NCBI GenBank assembly: GCA_030562195.1
Contig: CM060200.1
Coordinates: 7,316,001 to 7,380,000 of the forward strand
Source of the DNA: Nipponacmea schrenckii
Taxonomy: Eukaryota > Mollusca > Gastropoda > Lottiidae
DNA: 64,000 nucleotides
Direction: 5' to 3'
Shown: piece after piece, positions 25,901 through 64,000 of the stretch
Numbering within the stretch: the stretch's first letter is position 1
How the letters are laid out: every line of letters begins with the position of its first letter
Program-made: the position numbers and the translations under genes
The notes under the pieces: model-generated
What the model saw: the letters and a program-made list of their open reading frames with translations, nothing else
Told to the model about the DNA's origin: nothing
Database searches by the model: none

Positions 25901-28142
25901 GAAATTGATTCTCATAAAGTAATGAATAGTAGATGATGATGAAAGTGACTCCCAAAAAGTCATGAAGTCATGAATTATATTGTTAGTTACACTTGTATGT
26001 GCTTTGTTTTTTTTGTTAGGTCAAAGAAGTGGCACCTTTAAAAGAAAAAGATACTTTTACAGAGTTCTTTCACACTGATATCAAAGTAAGTACATGTACA
26101 AAGATTGGGATAACAGGAGTTCAAAAGCAATTTTGCATGTGTATCATGGATACTTAAAAAGACAGCTTCACTATTAGTTTGAACTATCATACCTTCGTTC
26201 AGAATCATGAATTTTTTTTTAGCTAAGCTTATCAGTATAAGAGCTCACAGCTCACTGTCGAAATTATGACCTTTTAATCAATGTGTTTGAAAGTTAATAA
26301 TAACAACTAGTGATATATCAAAAAAAAATATATATAAATAAAAAGTAATATTCCCAATTTGAGGTACATTTCTTGTGTAGACTATATACAGATATTCAAG
26401 ACCAAGTCAATCCTGAAAATGGCAAACCATGGCTATTATATTTTCTCATCTAAAAAACCTCCCTTATTCCATGTTTAATCAACTTGTATCTGGTATTGTT
26501 TCTAATTAAACTTTTTGCTTGTAATATATCATGGGCAAATCAATTTTTTCCGCTTATATGTTTTAAGGTCTAGGAACAATAACCGATGAAAATTATTGCA
26601 GGCCAAAATTTTAAAACTTTACCCATTTATCATCATATTGTTTACATATTTCTTGAATGTTACCCCACTTCCAGGTGGGTTTCTTCATGCCACTGACCCA
26701 CTAGCATTATTGGGTAATGTGAATAATGTTTCATACCTTTAGCATTACATTCACAGTGCTTTAGACCTTCAAAATGGCTGACAGATATTGTAGACAAAAG
26801 TGCAACTGTCCTGATGGGCTTGAGATATCTGCTAACTACTAATTGTGAGCTGGATTTTAATAATGTTGACATGGGCTCAGATTGCTTATAGAAAGATTGA
26901 CATATATTTATTTCATTGCCTAGATTGCAAGACAGTCTTACCAAACACATAAAAATTATGACTCACGGGCTCTGTTTGGAAAGTTGTATGCAAACAGAAC
27001 AAATCAGAAAACAGTTACCAAAGATGCAGAGAACAGAGATGAAACCAAACTATACCCCAATAGTGTGCAGATGATCAATAGGAAGAACATTGAGGTAAAT
27101 TTTCCCTTTTTAGATAGAGACTACAATTTTCATCTGATTTGAATGAAATTGAATTGAAAGAAGTGAACATTTACTTTGATGAGAACTTGAATTAGGCCCA
27201 AAAAATGTTAAAAATTCTACCTGTGATAAAACAGAAAATATACTTTAAAGTGTGGGTATCTTGCTAGGCAACTGCTTGTTTAAGTATATCTTAAACGTTA
27301 TTTATGGACAAATATTCCAAGACGTTCATGCCTAATGCAGAACAACTTTCAAACACAGAATAGAAATTTTTAGAACCCCATAATATACCTTATGCTTTCT
27401 CTCTCATTTTTGTAGAGAATTGCAGCACAAAGCAATGTACAAGATATAACTCGACGTTTAAATGCAGTAAGTTTGTTGATTATATTGTTTACTTTTCCAT
27501 TTTCATTGCCTTAATTGACTTGTAATATATTGAAGTATCATTTTGGAACAACTGCTTGTTTGATCTATGGCAATTTGAATTAAGCTCACCTTATGAATTT
27601 AAAAAAAGATGGCTTCCGTAATTTTTCTGTGCGCTTTATTTCAGCCATTCACCTGCAATTACGATTTTTCTGATCAGAGTATGGAATCTTTAGTACCAGA
27701 GCCATCTAAAGGGGAAGTATCCACTAAATCTGGATCTAATCGCAATTTTGAAGTGGTCACATATCCAGACGATATCAGTGAAGTCAAAGAGAAAGAGAAT
27801 CAACGACAAAAAACAGACGACAAAGATCCGTCTGTTCAAATGGAATTGAAAGAATTTGATCGTATTTTACGGAAAGCATCTTCAATTGATATTGAAGAAA
27901 TTCTGAACAAAGATCAATCAGCAGAAAGAGATGACAATATTGAAGTGGAAGAAAAGTTACAGTTGAATTTAGCTGATTTGTTTGTAAATCCAAAAAACGA
28001 ATTCTCACAGAATCCTCCGACCTTGAATAACGATAAAGATGTGGGTGATAAGTCTGTCAAAACTTCCAATAGTCAAGCTAAATGTGATACAGATTCAGAA
28101 GGTGAAGCATCTAAGTGTCCCTTGTTAAATCAGAAAGTATAG
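13957..28142 (+). CDS. DUF389-family multi-pass membrane protein with long acidic extensions (18 coding exons)
   Basis: Exons by splice and phase continuity: 13957-14152, 16490-17173, 17427-17689, 17994-18071, 18383-18477, 18983-19048, 19170-19202, 19291-19366, 19771-19914, 21356-21461, 21976-22069, 22618-22762, 23058-23123, 23545-23718, 26020-26085, 26924-27094, 27416-27466 and 27645-28142 (TAG). The sum is 3006 bases, 1001 residues, with no break. Residues 1-15 (MSFVLFEIIVPAEKE) resemble the DUF389 opening strand. An acidic and Lys/Glu-rich linker follows to about residue 330, with an NSG-rich run near 315-350. Alternating strand/helix segments come next (FSMVEFIPEQH onward). The hydrophobic core, about 498-740, carries SSSVVLVASMLISPLMGPI, SGAGVALSVLGG and ASLLPPAVNAG, the hallmark DUF389 blocks. 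The tail after 740 is polar and probably cytoplasmic. No function is established for the family; transport is only a guess. The start is the first ATG of exon 1; transcript support is needed there. Confidence 0.85.
14153..16489 (+). other. Intron 1 of the DUF389 gene
   Basis: A 2.3 kb intron between donor GTGAGTG at 14153 and acceptor TTTTTAG ending at 16489. It carries an inverted-repeat element at 14477-14963 (listed separately) and otherwise shows no coding or structural signal. Confidence 0.75.
14477..14963. mobile_element. MITE-like element with GGGGCCCAGGCTT inverted ends, possible TTAA target site
   Basis: TTTAAAGGGGCCCAGGCTT at 14476-14494 reappears inverted as AAGCCTGGGCCCCTTTAAA at 14946-14964, a perfect 19-bp inverted repeat. 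The outermost TTAA (14477-14480 and 14960-14963) could be a target duplication, as in piggyBac-type insertions, but because it is palindromic it cannot be told from part of the repeat. No transposase is encoded. Inside, a segment near 14571-14600 is shared with an ARFGEF intron at about 54332-54360. Confidence 0.75.
18186..18361. repeat. Large imperfect palindrome (foldback or hairpin element) in DUF389 intron 4
   Basis: The left arm AAGAAG...TTTACTATTTCTGATATTTATTAACTC, then AACGTTTCACATGC, is mirrored by GCATTTGAAACGTTGAGTT, AATAAATTTTAGAAATAGTAA and ATCTTGTACTTCTT. Arms are about 75 bases with a short centre. There is no coding capacity. It could extrude as a cruciform or be a relic of a foldback transposon. 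Confidence 0.75.
19999..20298. mobile_element. Pogo/Tigger-like MITE, 300 bp, TA target duplication
   Basis: It begins CAGTGAAACCC and ends GGGTTTCACTG, an 11-bp perfect inverted repeat, with TA at 19997-19998 and 20299-20300. CAGTGAAACC-type ends with TA duplication are typical of the pogo/Tigger branch of Tc1/mariner elements. Inside, AAACCGGCAT occurs twice. There is no transposase. It lies in intron 9 of the DUF389 gene, and its right edge was the target of the hAT-like element that follows. Confidence 0.85.
20304..21295. mobile_element. hAT-like non-autonomous element, 992 bp, perfect 8-bp target duplication
   Basis: The ends AAGGGCTATTGATTT and AAATCAACAGCCCTG form an inverted repeat of about 15 bp with two mismatches. 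They are flanked by CTGTACAC at 20296-20303 and CTGTACAC at 21296-21303. An exact 8-bp duplication plus AGGGCT-type ends is the signature of hAT elements. No long open frame is present, so it would depend on a transposase elsewhere. The duplicated target includes the last three bases of the pogo-like MITE, so this insertion came second. Confidence 0.88.
23766..25975. repeat. 2.2 kb minisatellite, 40-bp unit with 748-bp higher-order period, in DUF389 intron 14
   Basis: About 55 head-to-tail copies of AATGATGAAAGTGACTCTCA followed by AAAAGTCATGAATAGTAGAT. Diagnostic variants recur as a block: GTAGGTAATGTTAAAATTG is found at about 23997 and 24745, and GAATGGTAGATAAGGATG follows in both, giving an offset of 748 bases. 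The array therefore grew partly by duplication of long blocks. The intron's acceptor is intact at 26019. Confidence 0.95.
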
Positions 28143-30717
28143 GAGTATAAATTTTATATCATATACAAAACACACCCACATAGAATTATGATGTGGCAAC
28201 AACCACCTAAACAAGACATAAACAAGAGCACTTCATTACCTCAAACTTCTACCTTTACAAAACAGACATATTTTATATACATATTTACACTACCCATGAA
28301 AACTAAAAGGACAACTTTGTACAAAAATATCTATCCTCAGCTTTTAAAATATGCAAAAGCCCCACAGAATTGTCATTAATCAACAGTAAGATCAATCCAA
28401 CATTATGTCTCCTAGCTAGAGTAAATGAGCATTAGGATTTGGCACAGCTAGAGCAATGTAAATAGCTACCATGAATTTGCTAATATTACATAAGTTTTAA
28501 CTGCTTTATGCTTCAGAACTGAGATCTGTCTTTTATTGAAAATACTGTAAAATTACATTGTCTGCTACTCTAGTTATAAATAAGTGCTTGTAGACTAGAA
28601 AATTTCTGATGCAATGTTAGTGCTTCCTTTCCATGTCAACAATGGAATCCTGATTAAACATGTTCCAATATTTTTCCACTTATTTACTTTTCCTTTGCTT
28701 TAAAAACAAAGATGGTGTCTGACTGATGGGGTCTAAGGATTTTCAATTGGTGATTAAGAATCGCATCATTGAGTTATTTAGTTCAATTTTTGTTTGAATC
28801 ACTGAAGCTATGATATATTTTACAGATCTTATTTTTCCTGCCGTTATTTTCAGATACTCAATTATAAAGGTAAAAATCTCCCTAGTGAACTAACCTAGAT
28901 CAATCAATAACACTAACAGATTTTTTTACCTTCACATTTGTTAAAACAAAAATTCTAATTTCAAATTTACATACTCTGATTTGAATGATGTGAATAACTT
29001 GTGTCTATTGAGTAGCTTTGTTTTTTATTATTATTATTTGGGAGAATGACAACCATGTTCTCAAATATGACAGTATTATGGGATAATTGAAGTGACTTAA
29101 CTTGGTATAGGAACTTGAAAGGGTTAAAACACCTTGTTTTGAAGACAACTAGCCAAGTATAACTAGTGCTGTAAATTTTTTTGTATTTTGGCCAATTATT
29201 TTCTGCTTTTAAATTGAAAATACATAATTTATATTAAAAATGACTAAAAATTGCTTTTTATTATCATAATTGTCATTCTCACAAACTATTTAGATTAATT
29301 CTGATTTAGAATATTTTTTTTACTTTTCCAAATCAAACTGTGGAATATGTAATTCAACGATAAAGAAATGAATTTTTGCAAAATGATTTGTATTACAAAT
29401 ATTTGATACCTCTAAAACATATTTCCTTCATATTTTTGTAATATATTATATAAATATTTTTTAAAGATTCATTATATATTCAGTACTGTATAAGTCTATT
29501 TTTGTCTCAGGGTTTAGTCATCATTTTAAATCTATATATTTTCTATATAAAATTGTGCTCTTTTGTAGTTTAACATATTCAACTATTTTTTTTAAGTTCT
29601 TCAAAATAGAGAATTGAATGGTTCAGATAAATTGAGTTCATGTTAACTTGAACTATCTGAGTTGTAGATCTTTTTAATACTGTTTCAGATATTATTAAAT
29701 GAGTGTGTACTTTACTTTCTGTGAAAACTAGTTTGTATTTTTCATAATCAACAACAACCTTTATTTTGAGTGTTTTGAATAACAAACTAACATATCAAGT
29801 AATCAATTTTCTAGGAGTTTCACAGAAGATACGAAATTCTGATTTTCTAACTAACCAATTTTAGGCAATTTGAAATGATTCTCAATGACACAAAGTTTTC
29901 TGTCGTGGTAATGCATTTTCAGAAATAAAAGACACAAGTTCCACTCAAGCTGAAACATGAGGAGCTATAAAAATTACTGCCAAAATTTATCTCTATCATA
30001 TGGTATAATTTGTATTAACATGACTGAAAGAAATTGATATTACAAAGTTATTATATTATGACATTGACATTTTTAATTTATAGGTCTACTTTTTCAGTTA
30101 TATAACACAAGTTTAAGGGAAACAAGAGTATTTTACATTGCTCAACATATTTGTATGACAATAAATCTTGACTTCGTCCGCTCAGATTTTTCTATTTAAA
30201 CCTAATCCAGGTGTATTTTCCGTAAAACAAGGTATTATTCTTATCTGATCAAAATGTATCTGTCATCAGTGAAGTGTGTTACATTTTAAATTCGGACCTG
30301 ATTATATTATTTATGAAGAAATTGCATGATTTTTACTATACAGTGTTTTATTATGTTTTACATGATAAAACTGAATTTATTATATATTGTTTTACTTGTT
30401 ATTAATACTGTTTGTTATATATTATATTATGTAGTTACCTCAACTTCAAGGGAGTCAAACAAATTATTTAAATGTTTACAAGTGTGGTATGTTCATGAAA
30501 AATTTTATTACAATTCCCATTTTGAAAATTTATTCTTTTTGCCCTGGATTGTTGAGTTTGTCTGCTTTTGTCAGACACTATGTTCATAAATGCAGAATGC
30601 AGTGTAAATTGTACAGCAGTCTTCTATATTTGTATAAAATATATATGTCCCCATAGACTGAACTTTAGACTACAATGTCATTTCTAATTCAATCAAGAGT
30701 AAAGTTTTATCATTTTT
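28143..30717 (+). other. 3' UTR of the DUF389 gene and downstream DNA
   Basis: AT-rich sequence after TAG 28140-28142, running up to the pearl-like element. It should contain the 3' UTR; several AATAAA-like signals exist and I cannot choose among them. Open stretches (28188-28379, 30326-30589) are hydrophobic or polar without family resemblance. No gene seen. Confidence 0.55.
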
Positions 30718-32240
30718 ATACGCCCACATAGAAATGTGGACGTATATTGTTGTCGCCCCTGTCCGTCGGTCCGTCGGTCCGTCTGTCAACAATTGTTTGT
30801 GGACACTGTAGAGACTACAGTTTTTATTGGAATTTCTTGAAACTTGGTATACTTGTTTATAATCACTCAAGGAAGAACCCTATCGATTTTGGTATGATTT
30901 CGAAAAAAATTCCTGGAATTCTTGGACTTTGAATTTCAAATTGTTCTGTTTGTAAACAAAAGCTTGTGGACACTGTAGAGACTCCATTTCTTTATGAATC
31001 TTTTTGTAACTTGGTATATTTGTTTATTACCATCCAAGGAAGACCCCTATTGATTTTGATATGATTCTGAAAAAAATTCCTGGAATTCTGGAACTTGGAA
31101 TTTCGAATGTACTGTTTCTCATCCGTCTGTCAACAATTGTTTGTGGACACTGTAGAGACTACAGTTTTTATTGGATCTTCTTGAAACTTGGTATACATGT
31201 TTATTACCATTCAACGAAGACCCCTATCGATTTTGGTATGATTCCGAAAAAAATTCCTGGAATTCTTGAACTTTGAATTTCAAATTCCGTCGGTCCGTCG
31301 GTCCGTTGGTCCGTCTGTCAACAATTGTTTGTGGACACTGTAGAGACTACAGTTTTTATTGGAATTTCTTGAAACTTGGTATACTTGTTTATAATCACTC
31401 AAGGAAGAACCCTATCGATTTTGGTATGATTTCGAAAAAAATTCCTGGAATTCTTGGACTTTGAATTTCAAATTGTTCTGTTTGTAAACAAAAGCTTGTG
31501 GACACTGTAGAGACTCCATTTTTTTATGAATCTTTTTGTAACTTGGTATATTTGTTTATTACCATCCAAGGAAGAACCCTATTGATTTTGATATGATTCT
31601 GAAAAAAATTCCTGGAATTCTGGGACTTGGAATTTCGAATTGTACTGTTTGTCATCCGTCTGTCAATAATTGTTTGTGGACACTGTGGAGACTACAGGTT
31701 TCATTGGATTTTCTTGAAACTTGGTATACATGTTTATTATCATTCAATGAAGACCCCTATTGATTTTGGTATGATTCCGAAAAAAATTCCTGGAATTCTT
31801 GGATTTGAATTTCAAATTGTTCTGTTTGTAAACAAAAGCTTGTGGACACTGTAGAGACTCCATTTCTTTATGAATCTTTTTGTAACTTGGTATATTTGTT
31901 TATTACCATCCAAGGAAGACCCCTATTGATTTTGATATGATTCTGAAAAAAATTCCTGGAATACATCCAAGGAAGACCCCTATTGATTTTGATATGATTC
32001 TGAAAAAAATTCCTGGAATTCTGGGACTTGGAATTTCGAATGTACTGTTTCTCATCCGTCTGTCAACAATTGTTTGTGGACACTGTAGAGACTACAGTTT
32101 TTATTGGATCTTCTGAATGCAATACAATATAGTTAACTTCCAAGTTCCTTGTAAATCAGGAACCAGCTGTAATTGGACTTTTACTTTTACAATCAAAGCT
32201 ATCAGTGGGCGTATGTTACCTTGCCTGGCAAGCTATCTTT
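30718..32240 (+). mobile_element. Pearl-like/HINE-like non-autonomous element, copy 1, with about 170-bp tandem core
   Basis: The left end is a hairpin, ATACGCCCACAT-AGAA-ATGTGGACGTAT (one mismatch), followed by GTCCGTCGGTCCGTC microsatellite-like steps. The core has about eight repeats, each opening TGTGGACACTGTAGAGACT, near 30796, 30966, 31143, 31332, 31499, 31677, 31844 and 32077. The two unit types alternate over about 535 bases. The right end is GTGGGCGTATGTTACCTTGCCTGGCAAGCTATCTT (given here only as a landmark for 32205-32239), whose GTGGGCGTAT inverts the left end. This architecture matches the pearl elements described from bivalves and helentron-associated elements. It carries no transposase. 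Confidence 0.75.
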
Positions 32241-33549
32241 ATTCTTTACAATGTAAAGACAATTTAAATTTTAAATTGTTTGCAAGTGTACAACAAATTA
32301 AAATTGTAAGGTTATTTTACAAATTTTTATAAAAATATTTAATTTGCAAAACTATTTCTTGCTACAGGAGTTTATTAATAGCTTTTTACTTTTTGCTTAT
32401 TTTTTCTGATCTCAGGAGACATTTCAAAGAGCAGACCAATTTATTTTGGGTAAAATAAGTGGTAATTGGAACATGACAAGCTGGATTTACCTTGAGAACA
32501 ATACCACTTAACTTACCTGAAATAAAATGGACTGTTCAACTTTATTTATGCTATATTTAGTAAGATATATTTAAATTTTATTGAATGAAAAAATTAAGAG
32601 TTGGGATAATGTTAGTACTATATTTATTATAAGATATGTACATAGTTGGAAAATACTATTTATTTATTCGTTAATATAAGAGTTATTTCCCTGTTTAACA
32701 GATTTACCAAATAAAATGTTTTGTTTATGTAGATTTTTGTTTCATTCAGCTATTTCTGTTTACAAGAGAGGCTTTTTTAATATATGATCTTTACAAATTA
32801 ATATACATCTGTGCATAATTTTGCCCCACCCCCTTCCTGAGTTTTTTGTTGTTGTTTTTTTATGGTTTTGAAAATCAAAAACCTTGTCCTCCTGCTACAG
32901 AAACATATACAATGCCAGCTATAATTTATTTGGAAAGAAATATGAAACGAGAAAAAATTTAAAAAGTATTTAAATGGCTGTTGCCAATCCTTAATGTGTA
33001 CATTATATATTGTTTTCTTGCATGACTAAAATTCTGCAAGACACCCTATAGTTATATTTACCAGTAACATCTCAACATTAAATGTTCTTTTTGTTTAAGA
33101 TTCACAAAAAACATGAATAGTCCACTTTATTTCAAGGGTGTTAAGATGACATTAAGACATTACAGCACTGACTTGTAAACTTTCACTTGCCATATGTTAT
33201 ACCCTAAAGTAAAATTGACTGCTCAAATATCCAAAATCCAAAATGCAAGGTAAGTTGGTGCCATCAGCTTTTTTCACATCTACAAATACTAAAAAAAAAT
33301 ATCTCAGTTGACATATAATCAATTTGTTGTCAACAGAAGATATATAACTTTTGGCGAGAGAAGACTTAGATGTTTGAATGAATGGTACAATAAAATGCAT
33401 CCATGTTTACATACAGTTCTTTTAAAATTCAGAACATTATCATGGATGAAAAATGTAGCTCCTTGAGCCTCAACATGACTTCTCAAAAAGATTTTATATT
33501 TAATATAGCACTTTTATATACAAAATACATGTTCAATGATAACAGATAA
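32241..33549. other. Intergenic DNA and COPS5 3' UTR side, no gene seen
   Basis: AT-rich sequence between the pearl-like element and the COPS5 stop codon. The 3' UTR of COPS5 (minus strand) should occupy the right-hand part. No coding resemblance on either strand. Confidence 0.55.
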
Positions 33550-36966
<3,417 letters not shown>

Positions 36967-36975
36967 TTTAACGAC

Positions 36976-36983
36976 CCGGAAGT
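36976..36983 (+). promoter_or_regulatory. ETS-type site CCGGAAGT
   Basis: An exact match to the ETS/GABP core consensus, 10-17 bases upstream of the COPS5 start codon. Such sites near start sites are typical of bidirectional housekeeping promoters. Binding is not shown; the site may lie in the 5' UTR. Confidence 0.45.
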
Positions 36984-37145
36984 AAATCTGAGGTAAACAA
37001 AGCGTCTCGCAGAAAGTTATTCATTCTGCAGAATTAATGTATCGATGATCTAAAACACAAATTTCTGATAATAACCTTTATCTGACTAATTACGACGAAA
37101 ATCAATTAAGTTGTATTAGATACAAATATTTCTGGATATTTTTAT

Positions 37146-37155
37146 GTCACGTGAC
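37146..37155. promoter_or_regulatory. GTCACGTGAC palindrome (CLEAR/USF-type E-box)
   Basis: A perfect 10-bp palindrome identical to the consensus of MiT/TFE (CLEAR) and USF-type bHLH-Zip sites, midway between the two divergent genes. A 10-bp exact match in 309 bp is unlikely by chance, but occupancy is inferred. Confidence 0.5.
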
Positions 37156-37162
37156 TTCCAGC

Positions 37163-37189
37163 ATGGCGGATGTTGATGAAGAAAACTGA
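37163..37189 (+). promoter_or_regulatory. Short upstream ORF ahead of ARFGEF (MADVDEEN)
   Basis: ATGGCGGATG... encodes eight residues then TGA, in a good initiation context (CAGCATGGCG). It ends 86 bases before the ARFGEF ATG. If transcribed it could dampen ARFGEF translation. Alternatively CATGGCGG is a YY1-type DNA motif and the frame is incidental. The transcription start is unknown. Confidence 0.35.
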
Positions 37190-37275
37190 CAACAAATTTA
37201 TGTCATTGGTTGCAATATTGATTAAAATGTAATCTAAACAAATTAACGATTGCGTAATTCGACGAAGAAATAACT

Positions 37276-62158
<24,883 letters not shown>

Positions 62159-63328
62159 CTTGTGATTACATATATATATAACACGTTATTTATTTTTTTT
62201 CCTTTACTCAATCATTTGGGACCTTGCCCACAATGTATGTATTGATGCGCTGCAGATTCAGATTTATGATTTGTTCAGTAGACAATTTGTTTACCAGCAG
62301 GGTAATTTTGTAAGATTTCTCACTTTTATTCATTTATTTGTTTGTGTCTAAACAGAACTGTTCAGAAATCTTCAATTGAGCGCCACCCAGATGTGACTGT
62401 AATGGGAGATTACTCTAATACTAGCTGATTATTTTTTGCTCTCAAAAACAAAACAGTGTTCTGAATTTATGATTGAAAATTAATCCTGATGTTCTTTGTA
62501 ATTTGAGCTGATGTACCGTACAATCAAGATATCTTATCTTCTGCAAATGTCTGTCCTTGAAATATTTTGCTTCACCATTATCTTCATAAAATTTTGAATA
62601 TAAAGAAAATGTCAGAAGACATTATGTATTGCTTGTATTGCCTAGTTAGATAATTTCAAAATTATACAATATGAAGAAAGTATTCATCATAATTATAAAG
62701 AAATTATTTATTATTAATTAGGAAAAATAATTTTGTTATAAAGGATATAGAAAATGAAATTGATACAGAATTTGATAGAAACATTAAATATTGATAAACA
62801 GTTTAATAATACCATTATAAATCATTTTGATCATTTGTTAGGTCAGAATTACTTCTCAATAATACTTTTGTCTATAATAATTTGTATATTTTAAGTAAGT
62901 GTATATCTGGTTGTGTATAAAATAGATTGTATATAGTTTTACAGTAAAACTTTTACTCGAGGGCATATTCTTGAGCTTGTATGCATTGAATAGATGTTAA
63001 TAGATTAAAGAGGTTTATTGCTTTTGTAACTAGAAGCATGTTTTGAAATCTGTGGAGTTCTGAAATTAAAATCTATTGTAAACTTCATGTAGACTTTAGG
63101 CAGTAAAACAGAAATAGTGCTGATCTTCACATTCCAAAATTTCATCTTATTATTTTGTTTATTGTAAATTAAGTGTGAAATGTTAGATAAATTATTACTT
63201 ATACTCTTTACAGCAGTTTATTATATTGCAGATATACTATTCTGTGGGCCAATCAAACTAACATTTAAAGACCTATTAATATACACTGTAACTGTTAATA
63301 TAGATATAGTGTATGATACAATATGATA
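62159..63328 (+). other. ARFGEF 3' UTR and flank
   Basis: AT-rich sequence after the TAA at 62156-62158, without a recognised exon. It should hold the ARFGEF 3' UTR. Several AATAAA-like signals are present; none stands out. Confidence 0.6.
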
Positions 63329-63518
63329 TAGGATTTAAACAACATTTAGAAGTTGAGGGTAAATATAACAAGGAACACAAGGGAATAAATTATGGTATAA
63401 CACACTTCTTTTATTACATCTGATGACGACACATGTAAATTGTGTTGAAATGTTATGTATCGTGTTAATAAAAGAAGTGTGTTATATGCCATTATTTATT
63501 CCCGTGTTCCTTGTTATA
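63329..63518. repeat. Palindromic hairpin element with 50-bp arms
   Basis: TATAACAAGGAACACAAGGGAATAAAT (63364 on) and TATAACACACTTCTTTTATTA are mirrored by TAATAAAAGAAGTGTGTTATA and ATTTATTCCCGTGTTCCTTGTTATA, ending at 63518. The arms are about 50 bases, near-perfect, around a centre of roughly 50. ATACAATATGATA occurs on both sides (about 63316-63328 and 63516-63528), which would be a 13-base target duplication if the element starts at about 63329. Confidence 0.7.
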
Positions 63519-63528
63519 CAATATGATA

Positions 63529-64000
63529 AATAAATAAATTGTTGATATTGAATTTGTTTAAATGTAACAATTATTAAAAATGGAGGGTTGTTTATTAACA
63601 TAACATCAATATTATAATCAGATAAATATATATTGGTGCAAATAATTCATTATATATATAAATAGATATTATTCTATATTTTGGGATTTATAGTTATTAA
63701 TATGCTCTTTTGGGTTAGTTTCACTTAAAAGGAAAAAAAAAGATAAAGATATTTACATGCATCCTGAGTCATAAGTTGATATATGCCATTTGATCTAACT
63801 TGTTTGAAATATTTGCCCTTCTATTTCCATCAAAACCATTAGCTTTGAATTCTTTAAGCCACCAATAGTAGACCACCATCGAATTAGATTGAAATGCTTA
63901 GTGTTTTGTTTATCTTTTGTTTCTCAGATAGAGTCACATCAAACTTAAAAATGACCATCAGGAAACTAAAGCATCATTACTTGTATAGAATTGTATAGAG
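63529..64000. other. Intergenic DNA, nothing recognised
   Basis: AT-rich sequence to the window edge with no coding or structural signal seen on either strand. Confidence 0.6.

Larger units (their letters stand above)
36967..37275. promoter_or_regulatory. Divergent COPS5/ARFGEF intergenic region, probable bidirectional promoter
   Basis: 309 bp separate the COPS5 start codon (minus) from the ARFGEF start codon (plus). This must hold both 5' UTRs and both start sites unless there are upstream non-coding exons. It is richer in CG dinucleotides than the surrounding introns and has no TATA box at a convincing place. Seen inside: CCGGAAGT, GTCACGTGAC and a CATGGCGG motif, all common in vertebrate housekeeping promoters. 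Regulation itself is inferred. Confidence 0.7.

Noticed and set aside
23766..25975. Regularly spaced repeats that could be taken for a CRISPR array
   Set aside because: Units are contiguous, with no unique spacers, in a eukaryotic intron. A plain minisatellite with higher-order structure.
27609..27644. ATG at 27609 as start of a separate gene for the last DUF389 exon
   Set aside because: An acceptor TTATTTCAG ends at 27644 in correct phase with exon 17, so the upstream codons are intron read-through.

Overview
The window is AT-rich, intron-rich animal nuclear DNA, most likely from a mollusc. Every gene has a metazoan exon-intron structure (GT-AG introns, exons of about 30-700 bases), and the proteins are animal housekeeping families. 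Two dispersed elements have the build described for the 'pearl' elements of bivalves: short terminal inverted repeats around a tandemly repeated core of about 160-180 bp. The mollusc assignment is an inference; another lophotrochozoan is possible.

Layout. (1) 280-425 (+): last coding exon of an armadillo-type protein resembling the ZYG11/ZER1 family, followed by a minisatellite at 2088-2895. (2) 8816-9836 (+): a PAQR membrane progestin receptor-type gene with its coding region in one exon, broken by a single-base frameshift; a 5' UTR intron lies upstream. (3) 13957-28142 (+): an 18-exon gene for a DUF389 membrane protein, a family best known from bacteria and archaea. It has long acidic and low-complexity extensions, and its introns carry several DNA transposons and a 2.2 kb minisatellite. 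(4) 30718-32240: a pearl-like element. (5) 33550-36966 (-): a complete 8-exon COPS5 (CSN5/JAB1) gene with intact JAMM metal ligands. (6) 37276-62158 (+): a complete 40-exon ARFGEF1/2 (BIG1/BIG2) gene with an intact Sec7 domain but a one-base deletion in exon 33. (7) 62159-64000: 3' flank with a palindromic element.

COPS5 and ARFGEF are divergent, with start codons 309 bp apart, so they probably share a promoter. That interval holds an ETS-type site, a GTCACGTGAC palindrome and a tiny upstream ORF. In human the two families are close neighbours at 8q13, so this is probably retained ancestral linkage. With one base inserted or removed, the PAQR and ARFGEF reading frames would be full length. 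Both breaks are single-base events in otherwise conserved genes, which points to residual assembly indels rather than pseudogenes, though only reads or transcripts can decide.

The introns are rich in non-autonomous DNA elements (two hAT-like elements with 8-bp target duplications, one pogo-like MITE, hairpin elements) and in minisatellites with higher-order periods. No prokaryotic operon, CRISPR array, rRNA gene or intact tRNA gene was seen. All exon coordinates were read by eye from splice sites and frame continuity and have not been tested against transcripts.
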